64,000 nucleotides of DNA from Gluconobacter aidae (GTDB lineage: Bacteria; Pseudomonadota; Alphaproteobacteria; Acetobacterales; Acetobacteraceae). The notes beneath the pieces are model-generated. The model searched no databases and had not been told where the DNA came from. It saw nothing but the letters and a program-made list of their open reading frames with translations. A program made the position numbers and the translations under genes. The stretch is from the NCBI RefSeq assembly GCF_009547075.1, contig NZ_WIPH01000002.1, positions 124,001 through 188,000 on the forward strand. Direction: 5' to 3'. The stretch's first letter is position 1; the number at the start of each line of letters is the position of its first letter. Shown piece by piece: positions 25,367 through 32,989 of this stretch.

Positions 25367-26271
25367 GGCAGGCGCCGGAGCCAGACGAGCACGACGGTCT
25401 GCGCGGTGAGCCAGCCCAGGCATGCGGCAATCAGAGGCAGCGCGCCAAGCTCTTCGAGAAGGAGGCGGGGCAGGACATGCAGGGTGTTCCACCAGTTGGC
25501 CAGCATGGTCTGCCATGTTGCCGCGGGCAGGGATGACGGGCCCGCTTCATGTGAAAAGGGCGCCAGTTTCCGTGCGAGCAGGGTGATGACCGGGCTCAGG
25601 AACAACAGTCCGGCAAGGCTGCCGGCGAGACTCAGGAGGGCGGCCCTGCCAGCGATACGACTGGAGATCGTTACATCTCCGGCACCGAGGAAATGGACGA
25701 TCTCGACGGCCTTGCGCTGGGCCATCACGGAGCGGCGGACGGTCATGCCGACTGACAGGACCACGATGGCGGCGATAAGGCTGACCGCCAGCCAGGCACA
25801 GGCGACGAGGCTGCTCCCCAGACCGTTGAGCCGGTCTCCCCAGCGGCGGTCCTCTTCCACGACGGCTTCCGGCAGCGCCTCATGCACGACCTTACCCAGA
25901 TCAGGTGTTCCGGTATGGGCGACGATCAGAACGACGGGCAGGGAAAGGCCGGGAAGATGCCCGCTGTCCGTGACCTGCCCGAGCCATGGGGCGAGAAGGG
26001 TCTGCACCTGCGGGGGAGAAAGTTCCCGGACAGTCGTGACATCGGGCGTTTTATGAAGCGTCTGGATGAGGGCGCGGGTGCGATCCTCAAGCTGGGGCGT
26101 GTCGGACGGGATCTCGATCGTGGTGGCGTTGCGTGCGGCGCCAGCCCAGCCTTCGGCGAGAGTCTGCACGCCTGTCAGCCCGGCGATTGAGAGCCCGGCC
26201 AGCAGGGTCATGAGTGCGACCAGAAGCGGCAGGCTGCCGGAGCGCAGGCCGGGGGAGACAGGCGCGCTCAT
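25363..26271 (-). CDS. ftsX: Cell division protein FtsX
   Basis: This 302-residue FtsX-family permease has four membrane segments: one near the N-terminus (about 13-35), then a periplasmic loop (about 40-155), then three in the last 150 residues. The block RRSVMAQRKAVEIVHFLGAGD is the conserved cytoplasmic loop before the third segment. FtsEX recruits peptidoglycan hydrolases to the septum and couples them to ATP hydrolysis. It overlaps ftsE by four bases. Confidence 0.93.
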   Translation of the reverse strand: MSAPVSPGLRSGSLPLLVALMTLLAGLSIAGLTGVQTLAEGWAGAARNATTIEIPSDTPQLEDRTRALIQTLHKTPDVTTVRELSPPQVQTLLAPWLGQVTDSGHLPGLSLPVVLIVAHTGTPDLGKVVHEALPEAVVEEDRRWGDRLNGLGSSLVACAWLAVSLIAAIVVLSVGMTVRRSVMAQRKAVEIVHFLGAGDVTISSRIAGRAALLSLAGSLAGLLFLSPVITLLARKLAPFSHEAGPSSLPAATWQTMLANWWNTLHVLPRLLLEELGALPLIAACLGWLTAQTVVLVWLRRLP

Positions 26272-26969
26272 GCTCTGTCGCTCCGGTGTGCGGCGATTCC
26301 GTCCTGAGGATCGGCCCCTGCGAGTGTGCCGTCCTGAAGGACGATGGACGAGGCCGGGGCTTCGCGGACCAGCGCTTCATTATGGGTGGCGACGATGACG
26401 GTCGTGCCCATGTCCACCAGTTCCTGAAACGTGGCCAGCAGGCGACGGGCCTGCGCATCCTCAAGGGCGTTGGTGGGTTCATCGGCCAGCAGGACTTCCG
26501 GACGGCCGATCAGGGCCCGGGCGATGGCGGCGCGCTGCTGTTCGCCGCCCGAAAGGGTTCCGGGGCGCTTGTCAGCGAGATGCGCGACGTCCAGCCATTC
26601 CAGAACGGAAAAGGCCTCACGTCTGGTGTCGCGTTCGGAGGCGCCGCGCAGTCTCAGCGGGAGAGCCACGTTGTCGAACACAGTCCATTCCCCGATCAGG
26701 CGATAGTCCTGGGGAACAAACCCGATCCTCCGCCGCAGGTTCCGTAGCGTGGACCGGCTGGCCTGACTGACGGACACGCCAAGCAGGTCCATCTGACCGG
26801 AAGAGGGGCGTGTTTCGAGCGTCAGGAGGCGCAGCAGACTCGATTTGCCGGCTCCGGACGGTCCGAGCAGCCAGCGGAACTCTCCCTGCGGGACGGTGAG
26901 CGTCAGATTCCGCAGAACGGGCTGTCCCACGCCGGGAGGCATCATCGAGACATTCAGGAGGCGGATCAT
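26268..26969 (-). CDS. ftsE: Cell division ATP-binding protein FtsE
   Basis: This 233-residue ABC ATPase has Walker A GPSGAGKSS, Q-loop near RIGFVPQDYRLI, signature LSGGEQQRAAIARAL and Walker B VLLADEPTNALED, followed by the H-loop ATHNEALV. It pairs with FtsX. It is the first gene of a minus-strand operon (ftsE, ftsX, ydcF-like, plsC). The 123 bases to the divergent zinc-ribbon gene are AT-rich near 26995-27030 and must hold promoters for both sides. Confidence 0.95.
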   Translation of the reverse strand: MIRLLNVSMMPPGVGQPVLRNLTLTVPQGEFRWLLGPSGAGKSSLLRLLTLETRPSSGQMDLLGVSVSQASRSTLRNLRRRIGFVPQDYRLIGEWTVFDNVALPLRLRGASERDTRREAFSVLEWLDVAHLADKRPGTLSGGEQQRAAIARALIGRPEVLLADEPTNALEDAQARRLLATFQELVDMGTTVIVATHNEALVREAPASSIVLQDGTLAGADPQDGIAAHRSDRA

Positions 26970-27092
26970 GATGCTTTCATTGAAAAGGCGGGCAATCTAT
27001 TAACCATTTAATAACGATCATTTCGTCATAACAGGCAAGCACACGGATCAGGCTAGGCCGGATCGGAGCCGGCTGTCGAAGGGATTGATTGA

Positions 27093-27587
27093 ATGCGCAT
27101 TGAATGTCCCCACTGTCATGCAGTCTTTGAGGTCCCGGAGGCGCTGGCAAAAGGGGTCAAGCGTCTGCGTTGCGCCAACTGTGGAGACAGCTGGGAACTG
27201 GGTGCGCCCGCGGCTTCGAAACTGGAAGAGGCGCCCGAGGGGGCTGTCGCCGCGCCTGAAGTTTTCGAGGTTCCGGAAGAGGAGGCTGCGGCTGCATCTT
27301 CCGTTGCGGAGTCGGCGGTTTCGGGGCCCGAAGGGGCGTTCCGGGCGACCGGGGCCATGGCCAGCCGCAGCAATGCGCGCCGTTCCGCGGTTCTGCATTC
27401 GCGCTCGGCCGGAGAAATGCAGGCGCCCGCAGATACGGCTGGTCCGTCGATGATCGGGTCCACCAGAGTCTGGATTGCGGCCTGGGGCGCCAGTCTTGTT
27501 CTGGCAGGGTCCGGGGTTGCCGCGCTGTGGTACTGCAAGGGCGCTGGCGTTTTCGGATTTCTGCCTGGGGTCGGACATTTCTCCTGA
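27093..27587 (+). CDS. MJ0042-type zinc-ribbon membrane protein
   Basis: This 164-residue protein begins with a zinc ribbon, MRIECPHCHAVFEVP then RLRCANCGDSWEL (two CxxC pairs at about 5-8 and 27-30). An Ala/Glu-rich linker follows (about 40-120), then one membrane segment near the C-terminus (about 126-146). Alphaproteobacterial proteins of this form are usually annotated as zinc-ribbon proteins and lie beside ftsEX, as here. The cytoplasmic ribbon plus membrane anchor suggests a docking role, but no function is known. It has a convergent neighbour 12 bases downstream. Confidence 0.85.
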   Translation: MRIECPHCHAVFEVPEALAKGVKRLRCANCGDSWELGAPAASKLEEAPEGAVAAPEVFEVPEEEAAAASSVAESAVSGPEGAFRATGAMASRSNARRSAVLHSRSAGEMQAPADTAGPSMIGSTRVWIAAWGASLVLAGSGVAALWYCKGAGVFGFLPGVGHFS

Positions 27588-27599
27588 CCCCCGCGAATC

Positions 27600-28010
27600 T
27601 TACATGTTGCGGGCAGCGAGGGCCGAGACCGTGGCCCCGATCGCGGCGATGGCCATGAGGAGGATACCGTCGAAAATCAGGGAGCCCGGTGTGACGAGGT
27701 GAGAACCGATCTGCAGATGGTTCGGGAGGGTCCCGGCGACATGGTTCATGATGTCACGGGCCTGCGGATCGGCCGTGGCGGCGCTCGTGGTGATCGCGTT
27801 GACGATATGTGGCAGAATGTACCAGCCTACTCCCAGAATCAGCAGGAGAGGCGCCATAAGCTCGGCGATCTGCTGGACCAGATAGAAGGCGAAATAGCAG
27901 ACCGACCAGATACCCGTCCGGATCATGGAGGACGTGGTGAGCGATGAATCGCTGCGGCTGCTGCGGCCCAGAAGGCGGTCCGTGATATGGGGTGGGGGCT
28001 GCATGTCCAT
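27600..28010 (-). CDS. Small membrane protein, unknown function
   Basis: The 136-residue protein has two or three membrane segments (about 40-70 and 112-132) with a loop between them. The start is likely the ATG at 28010 (MDMQPPPHITDRLL); an upstream in-frame reading to 28094 would run into the histidine kinase leader. No family is recognised. It is convergent with the zinc-ribbon gene and divergent from the kinase pair. A link to the kinases is possible only from position. Confidence 0.7.
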   Translation of the reverse strand: MDMQPPPHITDRLLGRSSRSDSSLTTSSMIRTGIWSVCYFAFYLVQQIAELMAPLLLILGVGWYILPHIVNAITTSAATADPQARDIMNHVAGTLPNHLQIGSHLVTPGSLIFDGILLMAIAAIGATVSALAARNM

Positions 28011-28126
28011 AGATATGGCTTCCAGTGGTCCGGCAACGGGAGTTAGTCTTCGCCTCTGAAAACGGACGAACGGTTCACCTCGGACTAGCTGCAAGAGAAC
28101 GCCAATGCAAACTTTCCCGTGCTGTC

Positions 28127-29947
28127 ATGCCTTTTCCTGAGTTCGAGATGCCTATGGTGACGTCCAACATGCCCCGGGTGGTCCTTGTGGAGCCCGATTG
28201 TGACCATGCCCGGCAGATTGCCCAGGTTCTGGTCAAGGAGGGGTTTGCCCTGACCTGCGCCACGAGTGGCGAGGAGGCGCTGGGCACGATCGAGGAGACC
28301 ATGCCGGATCTGGTGGTCGCATGTACCGAACTGCCGGGCATGAGTGGCGGCCAGCTGGCGCGGCGGCTGCGGCTGGATGCGCTGACCCGCAATATCCCGA
28401 TCCTGATGCTGACTGAAGATGCGTCGCCGGGTGTGGAGCGTGAGGGGCTGGAGAGCGGCGCGGACGCCTATATCTCCAAGTCGGCTCATCCGGATCTCAT
28501 GGTTCTGCGGATGCGGGCCCTGTTGCGGGAAGGGCCGGAACTCCTTCAGGTCGATGAGGCATCCCGTCTGCGCCGGGCGCGGATCGTGATCGTCAATTCT
28601 CCGCGTGAGGATGAAGACGAGGAAGAAGTTGCCGAGGATGTTCCTGAGACCACTCTGGGAGAGCTGCTCTGGCGTGACGGGCATACCGTCACCTCCATCG
28701 AGCGTTCCGATGATCTCATTGAAGGCGGCTGGCTTCGGGGGGCGGACAGTCCGGACTGTCTGGTGCTGGAGCTGGGCAGCGGGGACGAGGATCTGAAGTT
28801 CTGCCGTCTTCTGGATGCGCGTCGGCAGGCGGTGCTGGAAGCGGGAGGGATTCCGTTCCGGACGCTCGGGATTGTGGAGGCCTCGCGTTTCCGGCGGCAG
28901 TCTTCCGGTGAGTTCTTCGAGGCCGGAATTGATGATCTCGTACCAAGCGATATTGCGCTTGAGGCGCTGGCCATGCGGATCCGGACGCTGGCGCAGCGCA
29001 GGATGGCGCAGGACGAATTCCGTCAGCAGGAAATCGAGCGTCAGCAGAACGCCCTGACGCTGGAGGCAGCGCGTGCCAAGGCGGAAATGGCCGAGGCGCT
29101 GGCGCAGGCCAACATGGAGCTGGCGCGGACGAACGAGCGGCTTCTCCAGGCGCAGTCCAAGCTCGTACAGACGGCGAAAATGGCGTCGCTGGGCGAGCTG
29201 GTGGCGGGCATTGCGCATGAGATCAACAATCCGCTGGCCTTTACGATCGCACATGCGGATACGGTGACGCGGACCCTCAAGCGGTTGCAGGGGGTGAATG
29301 CTTCCGATGAGGCGATGTCGCTGACGAAAAAGGGGATGTCGCGTCTGGAATCCATGAAACTTGGCTTGCAGCGGATCCAGAACCTTGTTTTGAGCCTGCG
29401 GCGGTTTTCACGACTGGATGAGAGTTCGTTCCAGAAGGTCGATGTTCCGGCCGCTCTGGATACGGCGCTCGCTCTTCTGGCGCACAAGCTGGGGCTGGGG
29501 ATTGTCGTGCAGAAGGATCTTCAGGCGCCAGCCGAACTGGTCTGCCAGCCGGCGTTTCTCAATCAGGTTGTCATGAACATCATTTCCAATGCGGCCGATG
29601 CGCTGGCGGACATGTCCACCGACGGAGATATCGTGCGGGGCAGGATCGTTATTGCCTCGCGTCTGGAAAACGGGCGCTACGAAATGAGTGTGAGTGATGA
29701 CGGGCCGGGGCTGCCGCCTGATCTGCGGACGCGGATTTTTGATCCGTTCTTCACGACCAAGCCCGTGGGAACCGGGACAGGTCTGGGGCTGGCCATTGCC
29801 TATAGCGTCATGGAGGCGCATGACGGGGTAATCGAGGTAACGGACGCCAATCTGCCGGACGGCCGTGGGATCGGAGCGTGTTTCCGGATGAGTCTGCCCG
29901 TTCGCATGACCGAGGAGGGGCCGGTGGCGACTGGTCGTGCAGCATGA
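28127..29947 (+). CDS. Soluble histidine kinase with two degenerate receiver domains
   Basis: The start is uncertain; ATG at 28127 gives 606 residues, and ATGs at 28148 and 28154 are alternatives. Counted from 28127, receiver 1 spans about 15-135: the phospho-Asp is replaced by C66 in [14 protein letters not shown] while the Thr and Lys (LMLTED, YISKS) remain. Receiver 2 (about 150-295) has E215 in [10 protein letters not shown] at the Asp position. A coiled coil (about 300-350) leads to the kinase: H363 in [16 protein letters not shown]-box [28 protein letters not shown] and [13 protein letters not shown]. There are no membrane segments. It overlaps the next kinase gene by ATGA, so both are made together. 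Confidence 0.85.
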   Translation: MPFPEFEMPMVTSNMPRVVLVEPDCDHARQIAQVLVKEGFALTCATSGEEALGTIEETMPDLVVACTELPGMSGGQLARRLRLDALTRNIPILMLTEDASPGVEREGLESGADAYISKSAHPDLMVLRMRALLREGPELLQVDEASRLRRARIVIVNSPREDEDEEEVAEDVPETTLGELLWRDGHTVTSIERSDDLIEGGWLRGADSPDCLVLELGSGDEDLKFCRLLDARRQAVLEAGGIPFRTLGIVEASRFRRQSSGEFFEAGIDDLVPSDIALEALAMRIRTLAQRRMAQDEFRQQEIERQQNALTLEAARAKAEMAEALAQANMELARTNERLLQAQSKLVQTAKMASLGELVAGIAHEINNPLAFTIAHADTVTRTLKRLQGVNASDEAMSLTKKGMSRLESMKLGLQRIQNLVLSLRRFSRLDESSFQKVDVPAALDTALALLAHKLGLGIVVQKDLQAPAELVCQPAFLNQVVMNIISNAADALADMSTDGDIVRGRIVIASRLENGRYEMSVSDDGPGLPPDLRTRIFDPFFTTKPVGTGTGLGLAIAYSVMEAHDGVIEVTDANLPDGRGIGACFRMSLPVRMTEEGPVATGRAA

Positions 29948-31881
29948 CTTTCTGGAGTGCCAAAGGGCCGTCGCGTCCGCTGATCCTGCTGGTTGATGAT
30001 GAGGAGGAGATCCTTGTCGCCCTGACGGATCTGCTGGAAGACCAGTATGAAATCCTGTCCACTACGGACCCGCTGAAGGCGCTGGATCTGCTGCGGGCGC
30101 ACAGGGATGTCGCGACCATCATTTCCGATCAGCGGATGCCTGGTCTGACCGGAGACCAGTTGCTGATGCAGGCCCGGGCGTTTTCGGATGCCCGCAGCAT
30201 TCTGCTGACGGGATATGCCGATCTGGAGGCCGTCGTCTCCGCCCTGAACCAGGGACAGGTGCAGGCCTATGTCCACAAACCGTGGGATTCGGATGCTCTG
30301 CGTTCGCTGGTCGGGGAAGTCACGCAGCACTGTCTGGCGCAGCGTGCCCTGAGGACGGAGCAGGCGCTTTTACGGGGGCTGATGGAAGCGCTTCCGATCG
30401 GGCTTGTCTTTTCTGATCGGGACGGGCGGTGTATCCGCAGCAATGTTCGGGATGAATCCGAGAGTGGGGCCGAGAACGAGCAGACCCATTTTCCCGAAAA
30501 TCTCTGGCCCGAGATCACGGCCATGCGTGAGGATGTGCGCGTTTCCGGGCAGGAAGAGCGTCTGGTCGGAGAGGTTCTTACGCAAGGAGAGGGCCGTTCT
30601 GTCACGCGCTGGCATGAACTGACGCGGCTGGCTCTTGCCTGGCCGGAAGGTGCCTCCCGGGCAGATGCCTGGCAGGTCAGCATGGACCGGGATGTGACGT
30701 CCCGTGTCGTTATGGAATCGCGGCTGCGTCAGGCCGAGAAGCTTCAGTCACTTGGGACGCTGGCTGGCGGTATCGCGCATGATTTCAATAATTTGCTGGC
30801 GGCGATTTCAGGGTCTCTCGAGCTTCTGGAGGATATCGCAGAGCTTGATGAAGCCTCTCTGGCATTGTTGCGCAATGCAGCGGATTCCGCCCAGCGCGGG
30901 GCTGTTCTGACGCGACGGCTGCTTCAGTTCGGACGTCCGCGCGAGGCGCGTCTGTCGGCGGTGTCGCTGGGGCAGTTGCTGCCGGGGCTGGCGGATCTTC
31001 TGCGTCAGAGTCTCAAGAAGCGGGGTGTTCCGGCATCGGCGGCTCCGTGCGCGCTGTGTGTGGAAGACGTGCCGCCGGATCTGCCGCTGGTCTGGTCGGA
31101 TGCGGACCAGCTTGAAATGGCGCTCCTGAACCTGTGTGTGAATGCGCGGGATGCCATGGCGGAGGGCGGGACGGTGCGGATCCGTGCGCATGTCGTCGAG
31201 CAGAAGCGGACGGATCTTCCCGCGGAATGCTGTCCGGATCGGGTCGTGGCGCTGGAGGTCGTGGATGAAGGCGAAGGCATGCCGCCGGAGGTGGCGGCAA
31301 GGATTTTTGATCCCTTCTTTACGACCAAGGAGGTCGGGCGCGGGACCGGGCTGGGTCTGTCCAGCGTGTATGGTTTTCTGAGCCGGAGTTATGGCGAAAT
31401 CGTTGTTGATAGTGTCGTGGGCAGGGGGACGCGCATGACGCTGCTGCTTCCAGTGGCGCGGGCCGGTCAGGAACGGGTTGCCGCGCCGCAGCTTCAGGGA
31501 GGGAAGCTTGAACGGCGTCTGAGGGTCCTGGTACTGGATGATGAGGCGCCTGTGCGGATGGTGACGGCCGGATTCCTGGCCCAGGATGGCCATGAGGTGA
31601 CGGCTGTTGCCTCGTTGGCGAGTGCCCTGAAACGTGTTGATCCGGCATCTCCCTTCGAGCTTGCGATCATTGATATGAGGATGCCGGATCATGATGGTCT
31701 GGCCTGTGCGGAAGCATTGCTGAAGGCCGTGCCCGGATTGAGGGTGCTGTTTATCAGTGGGCACACAGATGATATGCCGGCCCCTGAAAACGGTCTTCTT
31801 CTGCCGAAGCCTTTTACGCAGGAAAGCTTGCAGAGGGCCGTTGCCGAAACCATGCGTTCCGTGGACGCCGGCGCGTCATAG
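29944..31881 (+). CDS. Hybrid histidine kinase: receiver-PAS-like-kinase-receiver
   Basis: This 645-residue soluble protein starts with a standard receiver (about 12-128; phospho-Asp D62 in IISDQRMPGLTG, and AYVHKPWDSD), of the type seen at the front of NtrC-like or HD-GYP proteins. A PAS-like region follows (about 140-255), then the kinase with H279 (LAGGIAHDFNNLLAAISG), N-box [29 protein letters not shown] and GTGLGLSSVYG. It ends in a second intact receiver (about 525-640; D577 in LAIIDMRMPDHDG). A phosphorelay inside the protein or with its partner is likely. No DNA-binding output gene adjoins it. Confidence 0.9.
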   Translation: MTFWSAKGPSRPLILLVDDEEEILVALTDLLEDQYEILSTTDPLKALDLLRAHRDVATIISDQRMPGLTGDQLLMQARAFSDARSILLTGYADLEAVVSALNQGQVQAYVHKPWDSDALRSLVGEVTQHCLAQRALRTEQALLRGLMEALPIGLVFSDRDGRCIRSNVRDESESGAENEQTHFPENLWPEITAMREDVRVSGQEERLVGEVLTQGEGRSVTRWHELTRLALAWPEGASRADAWQVSMDRDVTSRVVMESRLRQAEKLQSLGTLAGGIAHDFNNLLAAISGSLELLEDIAELDEASLALLRNAADSAQRGAVLTRRLLQFGRPREARLSAVSLGQLLPGLADLLRQSLKKRGVPASAAPCALCVEDVPPDLPLVWSDADQLEMALLNLCVNARDAMAEGGTVRIRAHVVEQKRTDLPAECCPDRVVALEVVDEGEGMPPEVAARIFDPFFTTKEVGRGTGLGLSSVYGFLSRSYGEIVVDSVVGRGTRMTLLLPVARAGQERVAAPQLQGGKLERRLRVLVLDDEAPVRMVTAGFLAQDGHEVTAVASLASALKRVDPASPFELAIIDMRMPDHDGLACAEALLKAVPGLRVLFISGHTDDMPAPENGLLLPKPFTQESLQRAVAETMRSVDAGAS

Positions 31882-31938
31882 CAGGCCGGTTCTGCGCTGG
31901 CTGGCGGCAGGGGGCCTGTGAATTGGAGATTGTGACAC

Positions 31939-32373
31939 GTGAGTGATGCCTATCTTGTTCCCCAGGAGGACACGGCTGCTGCGGCCATCGAGGAGATCGA
32001 GGCCGAGCTGGGTCTGTTTGATGACTGGATGGAGCGGTATCAGTACATCATCGAGATGGGACGCAAGCTGCCGCCATTTCCGGAAGAGTGGCAGGATGAT
32101 GCCCATCGTATTCCGGGCTGTCAGAGCCAGGTCTGGCTTGAAGCGGTCGAGCGGGATGGAAAGCTGTTTTTCGCCGGGGCGTCGGATGCCGCGATCGTCC
32201 AAGGGCTCGTGGCGCTTCTGCTGAGGGTTTATTCGGGTCGGCCCACAGCGGAAATCCTGGAGACAAGTCCTGTGTTTCTGCATGATATGGGACTGGTCAA
32301 GGCGCTTTCGACGAACCGGGGTAATGGGGTCGAGGCCATGGCGCAGGCCATTCAGAAGCGTGCTGCCCGCTAG
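31939..32373 (+). CDS. sufE: Cysteine desulfuration protein SufE
   Basis: SufE accepts persulfide sulfur from SufS and passes it to the Fe-S scaffold. The 144-residue protein carries the catalytic Cys in HRIPGCQSQVWLEA and the family helices FDDWMERYQYIIEMG and VQGLVALLLRVYSG. The start is GTG at 31939. It stands alone here; the rest of the suf cluster is not in the window. It follows the kinase pair by 57 bases and may have its own promoter. Confidence 0.92.
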   Translation: MSDAYLVPQEDTAAAAIEEIEAELGLFDDWMERYQYIIEMGRKLPPFPEEWQDDAHRIPGCQSQVWLEAVERDGKLFFAGASDAAIVQGLVALLLRVYSGRPTAEILETSPVFLHDMGLVKALSTNRGNGVEAMAQAIQKRAAR

Positions 32374-32380
32374 ACATGAA

Positions 32381-32408
32381 AAATCCCCGTTGGCCTGAGC
32401 CAGCGGGG
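32381..32408 (-). terminator. Terminator of the small Cys-repeat protein gene
   Basis: A ten-base stem (32385-32394 with 32399-32408, one G-T wobble) closes a four-base loop. On the minus strand it is followed by a T run (the A run at 32379-32383). It therefore ends transcription of the 32427-32651 gene. It has no T run on the plus strand and so is a weak terminator for sufE. Confidence 0.8.
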
Positions 32409-32426
32409 GCATGATCGTGCGTGATC

Positions 32427-32651
32427 TTATTGCGGTTTGCTGGTCGAGGGGGGCGTGGCGGGCGCAGATGCTGTGCTGCTGGCGGAGCACTTGGTGAATT
32501 TGCCCTTTGTATCGCGGCAGGGCTTGGGCTTCTGCGGGGCTTCACACTTCGTGAACTTGCCCTTGTCGTCACGACAGGGTTTTGCGTGGGCCATCTGGGC
32601 GCCAAGAGCCATAACGGCGAGGGCGGCAACGGAGAGGTGGCGGAATGACAT
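32427..32651 (-). CDS. Small exported protein with two Cys-containing tandem repeats
   Basis: The 74-residue product begins MSFRHLSVAALAVMALGAQM and is likely cleaved after AHA (about residue 23). The mature part holds two near-identical 13-residue repeats, KPCRDDKGKFTKC and KPCRDTKGKFTKC, about 18 residues apart, then an Ala/Ser/Thr-rich tail. Each repeat has two Cys, so disulfides or metal binding in the periplasm are possible. No function is known. An upstream in-frame reading to 32738 only adds noncoding sequence. It is followed by its own terminator. Confidence 0.75.
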   Translation of the reverse strand: MSFRHLSVAALAVMALGAQMAHAKPCRDDKGKFTKCEAPQKPKPCRDTKGKFTKCSASSTASAPATPPSTSKPQ

Positions 32652-32744
32652 GATGGTTGTCTCCAGGGCAATACCGGGGCATGCGGACCGCGCCCCGGAT
32701 TTATCGAAAGAATGCAATATGTTTTGGAACTGACGCAAGTTGTC

Positions 32745-32913
32745 TCACGCGGGGAGGTTAGCGGAACTCCTTTTGATCCAAAGGTAGGAGAGATCCCGGC
32801 CGAAGCTATCCTGATACTGAGAGACTATGGGTGTGCCGTCGGTGAGGAAGCCGACGACGCTGATGGTGCGGGCCCATCATTGCCCCGACAGGATGTTTTT
32901 CAGGATGTTTTTC
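32745..32913. other. Noncoding gap with a decayed-looking minus frame and a tandem repeat
   Basis: The 338 bases between the small secreted gene and gdhM hold no convincing gene. On the minus strand, 43 sense codons (32748-32876) run to a TGA with strong third-position C/G bias (about TISVVGFLTDGTPIV then DLSYLWIKRSS), but no start codon exists in the open stretch, which is bounded by stops. At 32890-32913 a 12-base unit AGGATGTTTTTC is repeated twice exactly. These could be remnants of a lost gene or small element. Confidence 0.4.
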
Positions 32914-32930
32914 TGGCCACTGTGCCGAAA

Positions 32931-32965
32931 AAAAGGGGAGATGCCACATGACATCTCCCCCTTTT
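32931..32965. terminator. Terminator downstream of gdhM
   Basis: A perfect nine-base stem (GGGGAGATG at 32935-32943 with its complement at 32952-32960) closes an eight-base loop. A seven-A tract lies before it (T run for minus-strand transcripts) and a CTTTT tract after it. It stands 29 bases after the gdhM stop and would end that transcript. It is plausible in both directions. Confidence 0.88.
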
Positions 32966-32989
32966 CATGTCCTGAACTGCTCGATCAGA

